From contig NC_049996.1 in the NCBI RefSeq assembly GCF_000003815.2, forward strand, positions 826,756-875,858: 49,103 nt of DNA, given 5' to 3'. The DNA comes from Branchiostoma floridae. Its lineage: Eukaryota > Chordata > Leptocardii > Amphioxiformes > Branchiostomatidae. Below are positions 11,671 through 22,244 of the stretch, in pieces (the stretch's first letter is position 1; each line of letters starts with the position of its first letter). Both the position numbers and the translations under genes were made by a program. The notes beneath the pieces are model-generated. The model had not been told where the DNA came from. It saw only the letters and a program-made list of their open reading frames with translations, and made no database searches.

Positions 11671-11974
11671 GTTCTCGGAACTCTTGTAGTGACAGAATGT
11701 ACTTGTACGATTTGGAGAGTACTCAGGAATTAGTGCGTGTCCCTTCTAGGTACTACAACTGATACACATGCTGCACACTTCGGCCAATTCAACCCCCCTT
11801 TCTCTCTCGAGCTCTTTCCATCTATCCATCTGTTACTGTCCCCTATATACTAATAGATATCGCTCCCTATTTCTATCGCATCATCTCTCTCTCTTGTAGA
11901 AGCACAACTAAAATCTACTTGTTAGTTACAGAAATATCAAAAGACAACATTGCCCAAGACTGAATAAATACATG

Positions 11975-12180
11975 TAACGTTAGATCACCTTTATCCACGG
12001 GGTAACATATATCCGTTGTTTTTAGATACTGAGTCAAGTTGACGGAAATTGTTTCAACATTTTGAAAATATTGCAATTTGAAACCACCGGCCGTATAGAG
12101 ACTTGATATTAGTACCCAAAACATTATTTTTTAAAACAACGGATATTGGTTACTCCGCGGATAAAGGTGAACTAGCGTTA
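11975..12180. mobile_element. Foldback MITE, ~206 bp
   Basis: Two imperfect arms of about 50 bases face each other: AACGTTAGATCACCTTTATC... at 11976 and the inverse ...GATAAAGGTGAACTAGCGTT ending at 12179. Both arms also contain ATCCGTTGTTTT or its inverse. The centre has no coding sequence. Confidence 0.7.
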
Positions 12181-12537
12181 CTTACCAAACCGAATATATC
12201 TAAGGATAAAGAGTTAGCGTGTACAAGAATTCGTAAATTTTGAATATTATGAATCACCAAACAAGAGAAGAAATACATGGTTTACAACATGGAATAAAAT
12301 ATCAATTGTACTTTGAAGAAACTAACAGATGATCATAATTTATATTTCATTTCTGTTCGATGTCGGCAGCTCACAACGGGTATGTCATAAAATCTGATCG
12401 GTGTCAATTTCAGTAATAATAAATGATGTGGAACCCTATCCGTTGTTGATGAAACCGGACCCACATTGGTTCAGTATCTGTACAAACATCCTTGACACTC
12501 GTCCTTGTAAAAACATCACCCATTGGGTTATTCCCGG

Positions 12538-12643
12538 ACGTAGTGTAACTTCAAGCAGATGTTAGGGTATGTAACGTAGTGTAACTTCAAGCAGATGTTA
12601 GGGTATGTAACGTAGTGTAACTTCAAGCAGATGTTAGGGTATG
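12538..12643. repeat. 36-bp tandem repeat, 3 near-identical copies
   Basis: Unit ACGTAGTGTAACTTCAAGCA followed by GATGTTAGGGTATGTA, starting at 12538, 12574 and 12610; the third copy ends early with GGTATGG. Near-identity implies recent expansion. Confidence 0.95.
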
Positions 12644-12839
12644 GCTCAGTCTCAGTGTTGTGCTCGTGTTTTTGCAACATTGTATGTCTTTTAGCATTGT
12701 AACTTCATAATTCTTTGTCTACGCCACATAATCTTATAGTAAATTTTAGGAGGAAATAGAACGTTTTCTAGGATATAAGAGAATTCTTTTTTCCACAACG
12801 AGCAGTCACTTACATTGTCATTGCTAACGTTTTCTGTTC

Positions 12840-13680
12840 ATGTCCAATTATAATAAATTTGCACATTTCTTTATTGCTGTGTGTTGTTTTGTGTCAATTC
12901 TAGTGCACCACTCATTTGTAAGTTTAAGAGTAGATAAGTCAATATTGATTTGATTCTAAGGAAGCCCAAAACTGATGCGAGCGTGCGAATAAAAGTTTGT
13001 CAAAACAAATTTGCCTTCATTATAAAATCTAAGTGGTCAGGAAGGCTGAAAACACATAGTACAGTATAACGAAGAATAGATTCTTCATTTTTGTTCTTTC
13101 ACAACTTCTTCGGACGAAAATCTATGCGCGCGTGGGCGATATACATACAATTTAATCAATTAGCCAAACAATAAACAGTGAGTGAATTGAAAAATATCAA
13201 CGAACGAATCAGAAAAGAAACGCTCTCAAAACAATTAGAACGCGTGCAATGATTGGTTAACGGCTAAATCCGCTTTTGTTTTTACAAGAAGTTGTAACAA
13301 TACTTCGCTTGAATCATCTTTCTTTGTCTCGTCAAATTGACACGATAATTGTCAGTTTGACGTAAAAGCGTGATTCACTCATGGCCTTGTTTTTGCAATG
13401 GGCATTAAATGCCATAAAAAAGAAGATAATCGTGTTAAGCCGTTTGCTAATCGGATTAAAGTAGATCGTATCGTTAATCTTGTCAGCACAAACTAGATTT
13501 AGTGTCTGTTGGTTTTGATCTGAGTCATCGTTATTGGATCAAACTGACGGGAAATTGTCATTGGCTGTCAACTTGTCAGGTCACATGAGCGTCATGATGA
13601 CGTAATTGACCTAGGGGGTACCCCAGTATTTCAAATCTAATTTGCATACAGACTTATTTCATGGGATCTTTTTAGGGCCA
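12840..13680. promoter_or_regulatory. Repeat-poor candidate regulatory stretch upstream of BMPER
   Basis: About 840 bases with no recognisable repeat in a repeat-filled interval. It is dense in developmental factor motifs: six TGTCA/TGACA (MEIS/TGIF type), TAATTG, GGATTAAAG (Otx/Bicoid type), TGATTGGT, an ATF/CREB-like TGACGTAA, and the near-palindrome CGTCAT-G-ATGACG at 13591-13603. Such AT-biased, non-repetitive blocks often mark enhancers, but this is inference from motif content. Confidence 0.3.
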
Positions 13681-14460
13681 CCTTGTAGAATCACTGGTTA
13701 GACAATGATCAGGAACTTCTTTCACAAGTAAGACATTTTCATTCTCCAAAAAAAATAACGAAAATAATGAACGGAATTCTTGGTATTAAAAAAACAAAGA
13801 TAGCAAGAGGAAAATTTATACATTTTCACACCCTAGGACGTTCCGAATGGACGCCCTATCGAATTTTGACGTTCAACCGCAATGACCCCATTTACAGCTG
13901 ACATGATAATTTCAAAATCACTTGAGGCAAGAGGGACATTCATTGATAAAACAATTGCAAAAATACAAAGTTCAAGCACAGTCGTCATTTTAAGTCAAAA
14001 GAGAAAACATTAACTCCATAAAATCAAATACCGAAAATGAATCAGAAACTTATCGAACCAATTAACTCTTACTAGGCTTTTACTCCTAACTTGGCCATAG
14101 TCCCCTATTGCTATTCCGCAAGGCCGGAGTCTAGTAGAGACTTAGTAGACCGAATTCGTCTTGCTTGGAGAATACCATAGGCCTACTGTACACCTGTGGT
14201 TACTCTGCTGCGTGAATCTACAATCTGGCTGTCATCTAGCTTCAGTTCTGTCAGGAAGAGATGTTTGGAGAGAAAAGTTCATCTGGTGTGAGAATCTGGG
14301 AGTCAAGCGCTTCCCGATGTGCTCCTGTCAGCGCGTTTGGCTGCGGTGTCACATGGTTACATTCTCATGTCATCATCAGACGATCTTATACTGACGGGAC
14401 GGGCTCATCTGCACAGGTGGTATAGGGGTCGTCTCAAAAGCTGCAATATTTTTTCAACCC
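13681..14460. other. Intergenic, no feature seen
   Basis: Non-coding and mostly AT-rich. A segment beginning TTGCTTGGAGAATAC at 14161 resembles the TCTGCTTGGAGA motif noted at other places in the window. Confidence 0.4.
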
Positions 14461-14461
14461 A

Positions 14462-14560
14462 AATGGTGGCATCGGTGGTTAATTGGTAGGGCGTTTGGCC
14501 AAGAGGTGCTGGGTTCGAACCACCTGAAATGCTCCGATGTTGTGTCCATGGGAAAGGCCT
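14462..14560 (+). mobile_element. SINE fragment (tRNA-like head)
   Basis: GTGGCATCGGTGGTTAATTG (A-box region) and GCTGGGTTCGAACCACCTG (B-box) followed by GCTCCGATGTTGTGTCCATG. Same family as 3047-3295 but cut short. Not a functional tRNA gene: the arms do not pair into a cloverleaf and it continues into the SINE body. Confidence 0.6.
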
Positions 14561-14596
14561 AAGTCAAAATGATATTAATACGCAACTCATACGGAC

Positions 14597-14945
14597 TTGA
14601 ATATATCGATCCACACGTATGAAGGAACTTCTTCCTTAAGTTGTGTCACAAGCTATCTGCCATCAAGAAATCAAGACCATAGCACATCCAGGTCAAAAGA
14701 TATAAAAAATAGAAGTTCTGCTGCAGTACCAAGGTCACATACAAGGGGGCTCAAAATCAACCTTGACATTTGCCTTAACAACACCTATAGCTACCCACAT
14801 GCCAACTATCATCGTAATACATCAAGAGATTCTTGAGTTGTGTTGACTACACAAATCCGAAAACACAAACACAGAGAGACGCACACACAGACCGACACAG
14901 ACACACCCAAAACTAACGTTATGTCTCAATTTTCCATGGAGATAA
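14597..14945. repeat. Dispersed repeat copy (AAGTTCTGCTGCAGTACCAAGG family)
   Basis: Contains GAAGTTCTGCTGCAGTACCA, then a polyCA-like run (14855-14910), then CAATTTTCCATGGAGATAATT. The same order (GTTCTGCTGCAGTACCAAGG ... CACAATACATC ... ACACA ... CCTCCATTTTTCACAGAGGT) is seen at 21140-21325, with weaker copies near 19300 and 39420. Confidence 0.5.
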
Positions 14946-14964
14946 TTAAGCTTGGCTAGTGGTT

Positions 14965-15186
14965 AGACTCCCTTGCAGTCTTCGGAACTGGGCTGGGTAG
15001 GGGGCGTTGGTCCGCGATGTTCAACGTTGCTCTTGTGCCGGGAAAGGGAGTTTGCCGAGGAAGGAAGTTTGCTGTGGAAGGGAGTTTGCCGTGATAGCCT
15101 GTCTTTGCCCAGTCCGCAAACAGCAAACAGCACCCCCCCCCCCCCAAAAAAAAAACAGCCAAGTTCCGAAGACTGCAAGGGAGTCT
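14965..15186. mobile_element. 222-bp foldback element with perfect 25-bp arms
   Basis: Arms AGACTCCCTTGCAGTCTTCG+GAACT (14965-14989) and the exact inverse (15162-15186). The interior repeats GGGAGTTTGCCG / GGAAGTTTGCTG three times and ends in a C13-A10 run (15133-15155). The arm sequence resembles a tRNA-derived SINE head (TAGTGGTTAGACTCCCTTGC), so it may be two SINE heads in opposite orientation. Confidence 0.75.
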
Positions 15187-15524
15187 AGCTAGTGGTGTAG
15201 TGCTTATCATTTTCTGTATGGTGAACTCTCGTCTAGAAGTCCAAGGTCACCAGATCAGCCCTATCACAACGGCACAAGGTCAGGAATTCCCTATCAGGAC
15301 CTTCCCGATGTCCCGGCCCTTTGAACTTGGCGCTAAACGGATCCCACCTGTCAGTACAGACTGGGCAGTGTTCCTGACACTAGCTGGCTGTTTCGAGTCT
15401 TCAGACAAAATGTCAAGTTTCAGACCAAAATGCCCGCGTGATCTTTGAGAACGGATACAATTTTTGTTGTCCGTCGTAATTTTTGCATCCCTCTTTCTTT
15501 TACAATTAAGAATGTATCTGAGGC

Positions 15525-15735
15525 CATTACAGTGGCGTCGGATGGCTGAGTGAATATGCTAGCGGAAACAAGATCGAAAGTCACGAGTTCGATGCTTTCC
15601 TTGTTCGACTTTCCTTACTCCACCCAGGTTTAAAAATGGATACCTGCCTTTCGGTTGGGGAGGTAAAAAGCGGTGCCGTATACAAAGTTGACAACAACCC
15701 ACTGCCCCAGCGGTCTAAAAAAGGGACCACATTAT
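15525..15735 (+). mobile_element. SINE with tRNA-Ser/Leu-like head
   Basis: Head GTGGCGTCGGATGGCTGAGT with B-box CACGAGTTCGATGCTTTCC, body TACTCCACCCAGGTTTAAAA, ATGGATACCTGCCTTTCGGT and CAACAACCCACTGCC. Its body lies inside the 452-bp duplicated block that flanks the gap. Confidence 0.6.
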
Positions 15736-16077
15736 TTTTAAATAATAAACATAAAAAATTGACTAATAACACTAGCTATCGAGTTTTGGACAACGTATGT
15801 TTCAAATTTTCAAAATTTAACCCAAATGCTAGCAAGCTTGATACAAGTATAAGCGTGCCTTGTGAAAAGACTCCGATGTTGTATAGTATTTAGCCACAAA
15901 AAGAGAGTTTAAAACGAAATACTTCTTACACCCATGAAACTTCAAAGGCTAGAGTTGTGCAAAAGTATTAGACACAACGTAAATGCCCACAGATAGAGAT
16001 AAGGGGTGGCCTTGCTCCTAATCCTAAGGATTGAGAAGAAATGTCCTCATTAAAATCTATAAACTCGTGCGTATATC
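15625..16077. repeat. Left copy of a 453-bp block duplicated across a gap
   Basis: From CAGGTTTAAAAATGG to GTGCGTATATC. The same block recurs at 16178-16629 with a single A fewer near its start and no other difference that I see. The left copy runs directly into the 100-N gap. Confidence 0.97.
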
Positions 16078-16177
16078 NNNNNNNNNNNNNNNNNNNNNNN
16101 NNNNNNNNNNNNNNNNNNNNNNNNNNNNNNNNNNNNNNNNNNNNNNNNNNNNNNNNNNNNNNNNNNNNNNNNNNNNN
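16078..16177. other. Assembly gap (exactly 100 N)
   Basis: Default-size gap between two near-identical copies of one block; very likely a false gap. Confidence 0.99.
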
Positions 16178-16629
16178 CAGGTTTAAAATGGATACCTGCC
16201 TTTCGGTTGGGGAGGTAAAAAGCGGTGCCGTATACAAAGTTGACAACAACCCACTGCCCCAGCGGTCTAAAAAAGGGACCACATTATTTTTAAATAATAA
16301 ACATAAAAAATTGACTAATAACACTAGCTATCGAGTTTTGGACAACGTATGTTTCAAATTTTCAAAATTTAACCCAAATGCTAGCAAGCTTGATACAAGT
16401 ATAAGCGTGCCTTGTGAAAAGACTCCGATGTTGTATAGTATTTAGCCACAAAAAGAGAGTTTAAAACGAAATACTTCTTACACCCATGAAACTTCAAAGG
16501 CTAGAGTTGTGCAAAAGTATTAGACACAACGTAAATGCCCACAGATAGAGATAAGGGGTGGCCTTGCTCCTAATCCTAAGGATTGAGAAGAAATGTCCTC
16601 ATTAAAATCTATAAACTCGTGCGTATATC
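16178..16629. repeat. Right copy of the block duplicated across the gap
   Basis: 452 bases, same as 15625-16077 minus one A. Sequence continues past it (AAGTCTTAAACTATCGG) without a break. Confidence 0.97.
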
Positions 16630-17800
16630 AAGTCTTAAACTATCGGAGATTTTAGACGGAAAAAGGTGACATTATCCATGAACTAGACACTTTTTCTTCC
16701 AGGTCATATGGCTTAATAAAAGATAATATCTGTATTTGTATCGCCCGTATAACGGTCCTTCGGCGTAACACATAAACTTCAAAAGAAAAGAAAATCTTCA
16801 ACTTATAAAAAGTTTATGCCAGAGGTGTTACCAAGCGTTTTGTTGAAACACAAACGACAAAAGAGGAGGATATACTAAACCCGCTATATCGTGTGCATCA
16901 AAATCATAATGAAGTTAGTGTAAATGTATATCTGCCCCCCTCCCCCACCCACCAACACTGACCTTAGCGTAGGGCCAAGGTGACAAAGACACACTTTAAA
17001 CCAACTGTCGTATTCTTACCGTTCAATTTCTGCACTCACTTGTCCAATTAGATTAAGGTACTACTTAGGAAAGAGTGCAATAGACCTCCCTGGGTCGTGG
17101 TATTGAATTTGACTTCAAACCCGCCGTAGCTAAGTTACAAATAGGTGGGTAAAAGGGTTTTGGTGCAATGTCTTTGATTTTGTCCAATGAAGTTAAGCGG
17201 CTTACTCTTTTCTTCTTTACTAGATCAAGGCTTAAAGTCGTTTTGTGAAGAACGAAGAACACATCCGGTCAAAGTCAAGTGAAAATGAAAATGGAAAAAA
17301 AATCATAACGAAATTGCCCTCTATGATACTGTTGTTAGGGTAAGAAATTCTAGAAATTTACTACTAGAACAGTGCAAATCTAATGTTGTGTCAGCCAATT
17401 TTTGGTACCCAATTTTCTACCGTAAGATAACGTAAGAATCGTCATAAACCGAGCTTGTGTCTTCAGCCCCAATGTTCTATATAAGGAATGGCGCTTAACC
17501 CAAATATCTCCTCGTCTGTCGAGCGAATATCTTAGATCGAGGTCTATAGAGTAACTCCTTTAGATCTATCTTGACTAACACCCTTGCAGGCAATGTCTTA
17601 ATTTTCTACTAAGTTATCATTCTCTTTTATTCAATCATAGACACAAAACGAAGGCCATATGTTCTGTTTAGGACGTAGTGCTAGCTTAGTCCTGGTATCT
17701 TCTGTCTTTGGAGCGGGTGTCTGACAGATTGTGTGCGTCCTTAGCACTATCTTTACTTCTACCCCCGCAGTCAAGGTCTTCATTATCTTCGCCAAGTAGC
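16630..17800. other. Intergenic, no gene seen
   Basis: AT-rich non-coding DNA with a C-rich patch at 16935-16950. From about 17500 to 18420 weakly similar segments recur (for example AAGGCC(A/G)CATATTTTG and GTCTAGGAAGTAGTGTCTT / GTTTAGGACGTAGTGCTAG), suggesting old tandem duplication. Confidence 0.4.
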
Positions 17801-17812
17801 TATAGGTAATGC

Positions 17813-17949
17813 ATGTTTTTGGTATCGTATGTTTGCCCCTGTGTGTGTGTGTGTGTATGTATGGTGTGTGTGTGTGTGTGTGTGTACGCTTCAAGGTTAT
17901 GCATGTTTTCAGTGCCTTATGTTAGTCTGTCTGTGTGTGTCTCTCTCTC

Positions 17950-17993
<44 letters not shown>

Positions 17994-18030
17994 CACGTGT
18001 GCCTGTGTGTGTTAACTTTATGGACAACAT
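17813..18030. repeat. (TG)n microsatellites within a duplicated segment
   Basis: Two TG runs (17838-17885 and 17930-18012), each preceded by related sequence: AATGCATGTTTTTGGTATCG and TTATGCATGTTTTCAGTGCC. Followed by TTAACTTTATGGACAACATAACTAGAGAAG-like sequence that resembles 29380-29430 (AGCATAACTTTAGAACCTCT). Not coding. Confidence 0.85.
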
Positions 18031-18102
18031 AACTAGAGAAGCTGTGGATGGATCCTCATGATATTTGGGTTGGGTTAGGAAAAACAGAGGTCCAGTTCAA
18101 TA

Positions 18103-18370
18103 ATGGGCCGCTTTCTGTGGTACTGCAGTAGAAGTTATGGTTTTGATATTTCGTCTATTCCTGTTTTCTTTTATAAAATCATACATAGTCTCAAAACTGA
18201 AGCCGCATATTTTGACCTCTTAGTGGCTTTCTGTGGTATTGCAGCAGCGTATGGTTTGATATCTCGTCTACATATGTATGATGTTTTCCTTTCGTCTCAT
18301 TTAATTTCAAGCAACCATAGACCCGAACCAAGGCCGCATATTTTGCTTTTACGTTCTGTCTAGGAAGTAG
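18103..18370. repeat. Diverged direct repeat (GGCTTTCTGTGGTATTGCAG)
   Basis: CTTTCTGTGGTACTGCAGTA at 18112 and CTTTCTGTGGTATTGCAGCA at 18226, each followed by TATGGTTTTGATATTTCGTC or a close variant and later by AAGCCGCATATTTTG / AAGGCCGCATATTTTG. Unit about 115 bases. Confidence 0.7.
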
Positions 18371-18569
18371 TGTCTTTGTAGCGGATATCTTGTCCTATAA
18401 CCCCTTACAAGTATATCTTCCCTACTATACCCCTGGAGCCAAGGTCTCCCTCCCGGAGTGCTGGAGGTTCTAATTTTCCTGTGAGAGTGTAAGTAAAGAC
18501 GGATGTAGGGTTAGCGAACCTGCCAACACGCACAGGTGCAGGGTACAGTCAGATTAACAAGGCTCAGGC

Positions 18570-19210
18570 GGCCGGGAGGACACACTTCCACAGCCTTTAC
18601 ACAGAAACTCTCGGAAATTTTCGGTCAGTAGGGCCGATATCTATCTGAGGTCTTACGCGCACTTCCACAGACGTACACAGAAATTCTCGGAAACTGTCGG
18701 TCAGAAGAACCGATATCAGAGGACACACTTCCACAGCCTTACACAGAAACTCTCGGTAAGTGTCGGTCAGAGGGACCGATCGATATCAGAGGACACACTT
18801 CCACTGCTTTACACAGAAACTGACGGATATTTTCGGTCAGTAACTTGGCCGATATCTGAGCGCACTTCCACTGACGTACACAGAAATTGTCGGAAATTTT
18901 CGGTCAGAAGGACTGAACAGAGGACACACTTTGAAACATACCTACACAGAAACTCTCGGAAAGTGTCAGAAGGACATACATCAGAGGACTTACGCGCACT
19001 TCTACAGCCTTTAACACAAGTTCTCGGTAGTTAGCTAGACTGAACAGCAGAGGATAAACTTTAACAGCCACATATAGAAATTCTCGGAAGTTTTCGGTCA
19101 AAATAACCGAAGACACGACATATATCCACAATTGTACACAGAAATTATCAGTCACAAGGACCGAAGAGAGAACACAATTTGAAATTCTTAGCAATTTTCG
19201 GACGGAAGAC
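18570..19210. repeat. Minisatellite, ~62-70 bp unit, ~9 diverging copies
   Basis: Each unit has ACACTTCCACAG, TACACAGAAA(C/T)TCTCGG, TTTTCGGTCAG and a following CCGATATC. Most units contain a short hairpin such as TCGGTC-AGAGG-GACCGA. Copies on the left are regular; those right of about 18930 lose bases and diverge. No coding frame is preserved. Confidence 0.85.
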
Positions 19211-19289
19211 ATCGAACGAGCTATAGATTATAACAAGAAAGCTATATCCCTCTCAAACTTCACGACCATAGGATCTCCTGAACACGAGA

Positions 19290-20250
19290 TGTCAAAACCG
19301 GAAGTTCTGGTGCAGCATTGTAGAAAGGCGCTAGGGGGCCCTTAATCGAACTTTCTTTTTCTGACACATATCCACCTACTAAATATCAAGTTCCAAATGC
19401 AGCTTTTTGAGTTATGCCGTCCACAGACAGATAGAAAGACTTACTGAATCGAAAACCTCTTGGTGTAGAATCATACGTGCCATACTGTTCTCATCAAGTC
19501 GTTTTACTAAACTATAACCGACACAGCTGCACAGCTTGGGGTGAAACGGTAGCCATACTGTATCATTTCAAAAATCCGCTAATTTGGCAGTCTGTACAGG
19601 GAATACTAAATCCCCTCCCACCTAAAGACAAAACCCGACGATTTCGCCCCAAGTCCCGCCAAACAGGTGAAACCTTGCCGCCTAAACTTGCAGCTGTACG
19701 GTTCTGTCAGACGAGATTTGGCACAAAACTTTTAATGGCGTTTCTGTGGCAAATGTTTTTGGGGCTTAAGCTATGCCCCGATAGCTGTGTCTCAAATAAC
19801 GGTTCGTTTGCACCTGCACTTGGCGGTATGCATTGATCTACTCCCACTTGCCCTGTTTTTGTCGTCTGAAATTCGAAAAGTGATAGTTGAGATTTAAAAA
19901 GGGCGGGAAAGGCGGAGGAGTGGACGGAGCAGTAGCTAGCTATGGAATTTCTTTCATATCATAAGGCAACAAATATAGCTACATGCTGACATGTTGTGAT
20001 ATCTGCATTGTAAACATAAAAGTTAGTAGAAATTGAATATGGCCATGTTGATTTGATTAAGTGGATGTCATTCACGCTCGCATCAATTTTCGGGTGTTTC
20101 CACAAAAAAAAGTTTCAACTGTAAATTGTGTAAAGTACCTAAAAAATGTGTAAATATGTGCCGTAGATTGCCCAAAAATATCAAGGAATACCAAAGTTAA
20201 CTCCAAGATGTGAAAGAATAAAATTAAGGATCTATTGTTCTGTGTGTTCA
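19290..20250. other. Intergenic, no gene seen
   Basis: Holds a weak copy of the GAAGTTCTG(C/G)TGCAG repeat (19300-19440). A 119-codon open frame at 19477-19836 has no recognisable similarity and unremarkable composition. Confidence 0.4.
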
Positions 20251-20254
20251 GTCA

Positions 20255-20430
20255 GTTGTTTCCTTGTTCAACCTCCTTGCTCCACGCAGACATAAAAATG
20301 GGTACCTGACTTCAGTTGGGGAGGTAAAGATGATGGAAAGAGAGGGTTGGACTCCGATACCATGTCCTACATACAGTGGACAACAACTCACTGCTTTTAG
20401 GCCATAGGACTACTTACCTTTGCCTGCAAA
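20255..20430 (+). mobile_element. SINE body fragment
   Basis: CCTTGCTCCACGCAGACATA, AAAATGGGTACCTGACTTCA, GTTGGGGAGGTAAAG, CAACAACTCACTGCTTTTAG and GGACTACTTACCTTTGCCT match the body of the SINE family at 3047 and 15525. The tRNA head is missing. Confidence 0.6.
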
Positions 20431-20984
20431 CTTTCTAATGCTCATATTTTCAAAAATAAATGAACAAGCAATTCTGTCAGAAATCTATGCCACTTATATT
20501 GAAGTGTTGTTGCGGAAATGTCTTTTAAATTTTAAGGAGTAAATCCATATGACACAAACTAAAACACTTTCAGATGTCCAGCTAGAACCCTCCCCCTCAT
20601 TCGTCCTTTCTCCAGATGTATGTTGTTATGAGAGTGAATTACCAGCCAATGAAAACATGCCTTAGATAACCTTCATTACTTCATCACCAGGCCTGTCACA
20701 TTTACTGTAAAAGGTGGAATGTTTGCATGGATCAAAAGACTAGCCAAAAAGACAGAAAAAGCATTTTGTATCACCTCAATAGAGGCATACAACTTATTAT
20801 ATAACAAGCTTTAAATTTACCCTAAGTCCAGCTTTCTAGGTGGTGAAAAGCAATGTCCACATTTCAGGGAATTGAAAAAAGAAATGTAGCCACAATAACT
20901 ATGATAAATACACTCAGATATACATGTATAATATACATGCCAATGGTTTGGAATGAAATCCTGCTTACATGTAATAATTATTGA

Positions 20985-21074
20985 AATGTCACAAAAAAGT
21001 TTTCACACAGAAGCTTGCTTCATTGGAGGAATGTCACAAAAAAGTTTTCACACAGAAGCTTGCTTCATTGGAGG
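20985..21074. repeat. 45-bp tandem duplication (2 copies)
   Basis: AATGTCACAAAAAAGTTTTC plus 25 more bases, starting at 20985 and again at 21030, identical. A third, shorter partial start (GAATGTAGTAAGAAAAGC) follows. The unit is divisible by three, so a small plus-strand frame stays open across it, but nothing suggests a gene. Confidence 0.95.
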
Positions 21075-21139
21075 AATGTAGTAAGAAAAGCATTTCAACA
21101 CTACCAATGTCTAAGCATGAAAATGACAAAAAGATACAG

Positions 21140-21325
21140 AAAGTGGAGGTTCTGCTGCAGTACCAAGGAAAGCTGCTAGAGGCCCAAAATCGACTTTGAC
21201 CTTCACACAAGCCAAATATCAAATATAATCACAATACATCCAGAGGGTCTTAAGTTATTGCTCCGGAAACACATATACACAAACAGGCCCAAAACTATAC
21301 CTCCATTTTTCACAGAGGTAATAAA
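21140..21325. repeat. Dispersed repeat copy ending in CCTCCATTTTTCACAGAGGT
   Basis: Contains GGTTCTGCTGCAGTACCAAG, AAATCGACTTTGACCTTCAC, CACAATACATCCAGAGGGTC and a terminal short palindrome. Related to 14597-14945. Confidence 0.5.
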
Positions 21326-21940
21326 ATTCAATGTAATTTAGTGCACTCAAAGTGCTGCTTTATTCTTTGTGCAATGTACATGCATTGAAAACACTTCAGA
21401 ACTCTTGATTATTCAAAGAAAAAGTTTTTCTTGTTACATGATTTCAAACAATATCAGTAAGTCATTGATTCAACACAAAAATCCAATGGTGCAAGATTTC
21501 TAACTAACAAGACTTTGACAATGTCTATTTCACAGAATTCCGTTTTCTACCTGTAGGTTGTTGTGTTGTGTTGTCAAGTGAACTAAAATGACCCTAGATT
21601 TCATACATGTATCTTTTAAATGTCTGAGGGTTCAAAATACAGGAAAACAAAACACCAGACAAGCATCTATGCTCAAGATAACGACTTTTACAACAACTGT
21701 TTGAATCTTACAAATAAAGCTCACTTGCTACTTAGCCATAAGTTCTAGCAAATCTTATATCTATGGCACAAGGGCTATCTAATAGTAGGTACATTGTACA
21801 ACAAACAATAAGTCTTTCTTTAACTGTACAAGGCACTTTGGACTTTCACTCTGATTTTATCATAAGATTTTTTTTAATGAAATATACATCAAACTTAAAG
21901 TGCCAAACAACATTGAGAATATTATCAATAGAGTTACATT
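21326..21940. other. Intergenic, downstream of BBS9, no feature seen
   Basis: AT-rich non-coding DNA between the last repeat and the BBS9 polyadenylation signal. Confidence 0.4.
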
Positions 21941-21954
21941 TCTCATAATAGTCT

Positions 21955-21960
21955 TTTATT
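21955..21960 (-). terminator. BBS9: BBS9 polyadenylation signal AATAAA
   Basis: Read on the minus strand, AATAAA follows the stop codon by about 180 bases. It would give a short 3' UTR ending near 21940. No other canonical signal lies closer to the stop. Confidence 0.6.
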
Positions 21961-22140
21961 TTTCATAATATGTACAATTGGATGGAGTTTGTGTTAAAGA
22001 ATTTTGTAAAATAATCTATGACGCAATTCCAAGAGAAGTCGAGTTGTTGAAAGAAGGAGTGGTCAAATATTATGATTCATCTTCTGCATACTCTTGAAGG
22101 TCAAGTCTATTTGAAGGTGACCCCAGTGACCTTGAGGATC

Positions 22141-22244
22141 TCAAACCTCCTCTTCCCATTGGATGTCGTTCCTGGGTTTGTAGGTCGGTGGCATGGGAAG
22201 ATTGTCAAGGTCGGGGACGGAATCCTTAGACAAGTCATTAAGAC
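22141..22244 (-). CDS. BBS9: BBS9 terminal coding exon
   Basis: After ATATGCAG the frame reads LNDLSKDSVPDLDNLPMPPT then YKPRNDIQWEEEV and TGA at 22143-22141. The acidic, proline-containing tail resembles the poorly conserved BBS9 C-terminus only in composition, so the call rests on the compatible phase, the good acceptor, and the AATAAA signal downstream. Confidence 0.72.

Larger units (their letters stand above)
9231..12537. other. Intergenic, BMPER upstream side
   Basis: No supported gene. Contains a repeated CTGATAT-ended AT segment (10318-10368, two copies of AAATATTTCTTTATGTCTGATA), a degenerate repeat at 11050 and 11155 (GGTCGAGTCGG / GGTCAAGTCGG) and the elements listed separately. 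The part next to the CpG block (9240-10100) is moderately CpG-rich and may belong to the promoter. Confidence 0.4.

Noticed and set aside
12538-12643. CRISPR array
   Set aside because: Repeats are directly adjacent with no unique spacers, and the DNA is eukaryotic.
17813-18061. Cysteine/valine-rich frames on the plus strand
   Set aside because: They are translations of TG microsatellites.
20981-21199. 72-codon frame with a duplicated 15-residue unit (CHKKVFTQKLASLEE)
   Set aside because: It overlaps a dispersed repeat and owes its length to an in-frame 45-bp duplication; no gene context.
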